Source: Paenibacillus_V sp046244365 (GTDB taxonomy: Bacteria; Bacillota; Bacilli; Paenibacillales; NBRC-103111). From it: DNA of 64,000 nt. A program made the translations under genes and the position numbers. Of the stretch, positions 60,501 through 64,000 are shown in pieces. Numbering within the stretch: the stretch's first letter is position 1; each line of letters starts with the position of its first letter. Below the pieces are notes generated by a model. It saw only the letters and a list, made by a program, of their open reading frames with translations. It was not told where the DNA came from and made no database searches. Location: assembly GCF_046244365.1 (NCBI RefSeq), contig NZ_CP176395.1:744001-808000 (forward strand). The letters are read 5' to 3'.

Positions 60501-60666
60501 TAACGCAACAAGCGCCTCGTACACTGCGCCGACGGTAGCAGCGGGAACGACGTACTACTACAGCGTGGTGACGAACACCGACGCCAGTGCAACGGGTAGC
60601 CAGACGGCAACGGCTACGAATCGCGAAGGTCACAGTAAATGCGCTGACCCATGCGGCAGCGCCTAG
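57514..60666 (+). CDS. Secreted Ig-like repeat protein, N-terminal part up to a frameshift
   Basis: Surface protein read as 1050 residues before an out-of-frame stop. A signal peptide (FVILLSFMLLSGSFFMNRFA, cleavage near VAHAASS) leads into a beta-sandwich domain of about 170 residues (VTFSSNESSKWNDGI; KGMGIKSADGTEFQINGFFY). Then come Ig-like repeats of 104 residues, each with TVNEGGNATL, LSYQWYRN and TTYYYSVVTNTDASATG. Eight repeats are encoded before a 5-bp deletion at about 60619 changes the frame and TAG stops translation. GTG at 57514 is the only conventional start in frame, yet GGTGAGGAG overlaps it; normal spacing would point to ATT at 57523. Repeat proteins of this kind act as long stalks on the wall. 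Confidence 0.75.
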   Translation: MVTIIRSLKVCKRAFVILLSFMLLSGSFFMNRFAGVAHAASSTTVTFSSNESSKWNDGIAEDNDGGSADIPGKTLEFYNISDTAGTPISKQLVHGHSTKSDLFYALTTYDSILLNSGWKGMGIKSADGTEFQINGFFYSNYGEGPIMITVKGYRDGTEVASTSFIADSLVNDFYSKNVTLNATFDNVDKVLLYSSGMSWHGINNIMIDNAVTTPTNAATPTITTQPSDRTVNEGGNATLSVAASGGAVLSYQWYRNTANSTNGSTQIMGATNASYTPPTSTAGTTYYYSVVTNTDASATGNQTATVTSNIAKVTVNALTHAAAPSITTQPSDRTVNEGGNATLSVAASGGVALSYQWYRNTTNSTNGSTQIMGATNASYTPPTSTAGTTYYYSVVTNTDASATGSQTATATSSIAKVTVNALTHAATPSINTQPSNQTVNEGGNATLNVAASGGVILSYQWYRNTTNSTNGSTAINGATSASYTAPTVAAGTTYYYSVVTNTDASATGSQTATATSSIAKVTVNALTHAATPSINTQPSDRTVNEGGNATLSVAASGGVALSYQWYRNTTNSTNGSTQIMGATNASYTPPTSTAGTTYYYSVVTNTDASATGSQTATATSSIAKVTVNALTHAAAPNITTHPSDQTVNKGGNATLTVAASGGVALSYQWYRNTTNSTNGSTAINGATNASYSAPTVAAGTTYYYSVVTNTDASATGSQTATATSSIAKVTVNALTHAATPSINTQPSDQTVNEGGNATLNVAASGGVALSYQWYRNTTNSTNGSTAINGATNASYSAPTVAAGTTYYYSVVTNTDASATGSQTATATSSIAKVTVNALTHAATPSINTQPSDQTVNEGGNATLNVAASGGVALSYQWYRNTTNSTNGSTAINGATNASYSAPTVAAGTTYYYSVVTNTDASATGSQTATATSSIAKVTVNALTHAATPSINTQPSDQTVNEGGNATLNVAANGGVVLSYQWYRNTTNSTNGSTAILNATSASYTAPTVAAGTTYYYSVVTNTDASATGSQTATATNREGHSKCADPCGSA

Positions 60667-62523
60667 CATCAATACGCAGCCGTCGGATCAGACGGTGAAC
60701 GAGGGCGGTAACGCCACTCTGAACGTAGCAGCCAGCGGGGGCGTAGCGTTGAGCTACCAGTGGTACCGCAACACCACGAACAGCACCAACGGCAGTACGG
60801 CGATTCTTAACGCAACAAGCGCCTCGTACACTGCGCCGACGGTAGTAGCGGGAACGACGTACTACTACAGCGTGGTGACGAACACCGACGCCAGTGCAAC
60901 GGGTAGCCAGACGGCAACGGCAACGAGCAGCATCGCGAAGGTCACGGTAAATGCGTTGACTCATGCGGCGACGCCTAGCATCAATACGCAGCCGTCGGAT
61001 CAGACGGTGAACGAGGGCGGTAACGCTACTCTGAACGTAGCGGCAAACGGAGGTGTGGTACTGAGTTACCAGTGGTACCGCAACACCACGAACAGCACCA
61101 ACGGCAGTACGGCGATTCTTAACGCAACAAGCGCCTCGTACACTGCGCCGACGGTAGCAGCGGGAACGACGTACTACTACAGCGTGGTGACGAACACCGA
61201 CGCCAGTGCAACGGGTAGCCAGACGGCAACGGCTACGAGCAGCATCGCGAAGGTCACAGTAAATGCGCTGACCCATGCGGCAGCGCCTAGCATCACGACG
61301 CAGCCGTCGGATCGGACGGTGAACGAGGGCGGTAACGCCACGCTGAACGTAGCGGCAAGCGGAGGTGTGATACTGAGCTACCAGTGGTACCGGAACACCA
61401 CAAACAGCACCAATGGCAGCACGGCGATCAACGGCGCAACGAACGCCTCGTATACCGCACCTACGGTAGCAGCGGGAACGACGTACTACTACAGCGTGGT
61501 GACGAACACCGACGCCAGTGCAACGGGTAGCCAGACGGCAACGGCTACGAGCAGCATCGCGAAGGTCACAGTAAATGCGCTGACCCATGCGGCAGCGCCT
61601 AACATCACGACGCAACCGTCGGATCGAACGGTGAACGAGGGCAGCAATGCGACCTTAACCGTAGCGGCCAGCGGGAGCTCGGTACTGAGTTACAAGTGGT
61701 ACCGGAACACCACGAACAGCACCAACGGCAGTACGGAGATTCTTAACGAAACGAGCGCTTCTTACACCGCGCCGACGGTAGCAGCAGGAACGACGTACTA
61801 CTACAGCGTGGTGACCAATACCGATGCCAGTGCAACGGGTAGCCAGACGGCAACGACAACGAGCAACATTGCGAAGGTTACGGTAAATGCGCTGACCCAT
61901 GCGGCAGTGCCTAACATCACGACGCAGCCGTCGGATCAGACGGTGAACGAGGGCGGTAATGCCACGCTGAACGTAGCGGCGAGCGGAGGCGCGTTGCTGA
62001 GCTACCAGTGGTACCGCAACACCACGAACAGCACCATTGGCAGCACGGCGATTCTTAGCGCAACTAGTGCTTCGTATACCGCACCTACGGTAGCAGCGGG
62101 AACGACGTACTACTACAGCGTAGTGACCAACACCGATGCCAGTGCAACCGGCAGCCAGACGGCAACGGCAACGAGCAGCATCGCGAAGGTTACGGTAAAT
62201 GCGTTGACCCATGCGGCAGCGCCTAACATCACGACGCAGCCGTCCGATCAAATGGTGAACGAGGGAGGCAACGCGACCTTAACCGTAGCGGCTAGCGGGG
62301 GCGTAGCGTTGAGCTATCAGTGGTACCGGAATACCACAAACAGCACCAATGGCAGCACGGCGATCAACGGAGCAACGAACGCTTCGTACACCGCGCCGAC
62401 GGTAGCAGCGGGAACGACCTACTACTACAGCGTAGTGACGAACACCGATGCGAGCGCAACAGGAACCCAAACGGCAACGGCTACCAGCAGCATCACGAAG
62501 GTTACGGTCAATGCGCTGACTTA
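58161..62523 (+). repeat. About fourteen tandem 312-bp repeats encoding Ig-like modules
   Basis: The period is 312 bp (104 codons), as seen from the word CATGCGGC recurring at 58471 and then every 312 bases. One period, at unit 8, is 307 bases because five bases are lost. Units 6 and 7 are almost identical in DNA, others differ in scattered positions and by swapped blocks (QIMGATNASYTPPTSTA against AINGATNASYSAPTVAA), as expected from recombination among copies. Confidence 0.92.
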
Positions 62524-64000
62524 CACGATCGCGGCGATACCCGATCAGACGGCAACAACGCTGACGGAAGGGTACGCATCAGGCACGCAGCAAACGAAAA
62601 CGATCAGTATAACAAATACAGGCACGGGGAATTTGACCAATCTTTCAGCGGCGATTACCGGCGCAGATTTTGTCATTACGCAGCCTCAGGCCGCACTAGA
62701 CAGCGGAGCGCCGGCAACAAGCTTTACGGTCAAAGCGAAAGACGGCTTGACGGTTGGCACATACACCGCAACGGTTACCCTATCGGCGGCCAACATGACG
62801 AACGTGACGTTTACGGTCACGCAAGCGGTGAATTTGCCGAATGCGCCTGCCAATCCGCAAAGCCTTGTTGCCACCGGGGCGGATCGTCAAGTCACCTTGA
62901 ACTGGAGTACAGTAACGGGAGCGACTTATTACCATATTTATATGGGGACTGCTTCAGGGCAATACAGTGATACCGTTTTTGCCACAGTGACGGACAGTAC
63001 TTATCGCGTACGAAGCCTGACGAACGGAACCCTCTACTACTTTATTGTGAAAGCGGGTAACCGTGGGGGCTTGAGTGCAGCTTCCAACGAAGACAACGCA
63101 ACTCCAGCAACCGTTCCGGCAGCTCCTACGCATGTATCGGTGGCCTCTGGAGACGGGCGCGTAACCATTGTCTTTACGGCTCCGACCGACAATGGCGGCA
63201 GTGCGATTACCGGATATGCGGTAACAGCATCGCCAGGAAACATCACAGTGACGGGAACAGCCAGTCCGATTACGATTACTGGGTTAATCAACGGAACAAG
63301 CTATACATTCACGGTGAAAGCGATTAATGGTACCGGAATCGGTGCTCCTTCAGCCCAATCCAGCGCGGTCATTCCCAGATCGCCGTCCAGCAACGATGAC
63401 AGTAGTGCGCCTGCAGCGGAAACGGCCGATTCCGGAGTGGAAGTGCTAGTTCTAGTCAATGGGAAGCCGAAGAGTGCGGGGAAGGCCACGACATTCAAAC
63501 GTAATGGCCAAACCGTAACGAAGATAACCGTTGACCAGAAGAAGCTGGACGACATGCTAAAGGAGGAAGGTCAACACGCGGTCGTTACGGTTCCGGTGAA
63601 CGGCAAGTCGGATGTTGTCGTTGGAGAACTAAACGGTCAGATGATTAAAAACATGGAAACCAAGCTAGCGGTATTGGAGATCAAAACAGGACGTGCAACC
63701 TACACGCTTCCTGCTTCTCAAATCCATATCGGAGCCATCTCCTTACAGGTCGGGAACTCGGTAGCCCTGCAAGATATCAAGATACAGATCGAGATCGCCG
63801 CACCGACATCGGAAACGGTGAAAATAGTGGAGAATGCGGCCGCTAAAGGGACGTTCACGCTTGTCGTACCGGCAATTGACTTTACGATCAGAGGAACATA
63901 TGGAGATAAGACCTTCGAAATCTCGAAGTTCAACGCCTATGTGGAACGCACGATTGCCTTGCCGGATGGGATAGACCCGAACAAGATTACCACAGGAGTT
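60620..64000 (+). pseudogene. Ig-repeat protein, continuation in the shifted frame, runs off the window
   Basis: From 60620 the protein continues in the next frame without a stop to the window end, about 1127 codons. Six more Ig-like repeats follow, then a module with a repeated-tail pattern (IAAIPDQTATTLTEGYASGT; ISITNTGTGNLTNLSAAITG), then two fibronectin type III modules (PANPQSLVATGADRQVTLNW; PAAPTHVSVASGDGRVTIVF). A Ser/Asp/Ala linker and a beta domain (AVVTVPVNGKSDVVVGELNG) come next; in Paenibacillus surface proteins such domains often precede SLH modules, which would lie beyond the window. There is no ribosome binding site at the junction, so separate expression is unlikely. Restoring GCAGC at 60619 would join it to the preceding part. 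Confidence 0.8.

Noticed and set aside
59476..60672. Open frame of 398 codons on the minus strand opposite the Ig repeats (and others at 58465-59436, 60614-61615, 61655-62251)
   Set aside because: Arg/Cys-rich products repeating with the 312-bp period are antisense shadows of the Ig repeats; no ribosome binding sites.
58161..62523. Regular repeats considered as a CRISPR array or satellite
   Set aside because: The period is 312 bp without unique spacers and the repeats encode continuous Ig-like protein.

Overview
The window looks like a Gram-positive chromosome of the Paenibacillus/Cohnella type (Paenibacillaceae). The reasons are surface-layer-homology (SLH) domains, Lpl/Ytc-type carbohydrate ABC transporters without their own ATPase genes, a membrane-bound YesN-like AraC regulator, many TTG/GTG starts behind strong AGGAGG sites, and moderately high GC. 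I see no rRNA, tRNA, CRISPR array, transposase or phage gene. Almost everything concerns extracellular or imported glycans and polyols, plus large repeat-built surface proteins.

Region 1 (1-15.3 kb): two paralogous FG-GAP/VCBS proteins without signal peptides (the first cut by the window edge) flank an SGNH hydrolase, a small unknown protein, a secreted SLH-like protein and a 1627-residue SLH-anchored sialidase-like protein. A 5'-truncated sugar ABC permease sits directly behind a terminator and leads into a cytoplasmic sulfatase.

Region 2 (15.3-19.6 kb): a repeat-rich non-coding stretch, a HAD phosphatase, a phosphoribosyltransferase-like protein and, on the minus strand, a beta-helix protein with a twin-arginine signal.

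Region 3 (19.6-30.6 kb): one coherent plus-strand locus holding a DeoR regulator, a TarJ-like polyol-phosphate dehydrogenase, an LplABC-like transporter, a PHP phosphoesterase, a TIM-barrel epimerase, a glycerophosphodiester phosphodiesterase and a ribulokinase. I read it as import and breakdown of a polyol- or glycerol-phosphodiester compound.

Region 4 (30.8-54.7 kb): a second carbohydrate locus with an orphan solute-binding protein lacking a lipobox, an AraC/YesN regulator, two duplicated solute-binding lipoproteins on either side of a second Tat beta-helix protein, an Idh/MocA oxidoreductase, two permeases, a DUF4838 protein and a YVTN-propeller protein. Its right part is scarred by deletions: a 41-nt permease remnant, a 65-codon regulator remnant, an oxidoreductase without a normal start, and broken hydrolase fragments around an intact epimerase. 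A bipartite site (TGATAAAATCGnCGATA, 18 nt, TGATAC) precedes both lipoprotein genes and, on the other strand, the beta-helix gene. Its first half also occurs before the AraC gene and the Ig-repeat gene, so these genes may form one regulon.

Region 5 (54.8-64 kb): tandem repeats, a fused Ada protein, a YjdM/PhnA-like zinc-ribbon protein, an MFS fragment and a very large secreted protein with about fourteen 104-residue Ig-like repeats. Its frame is broken by a 5-bp deletion inside a repeat, and the protein runs off the window.
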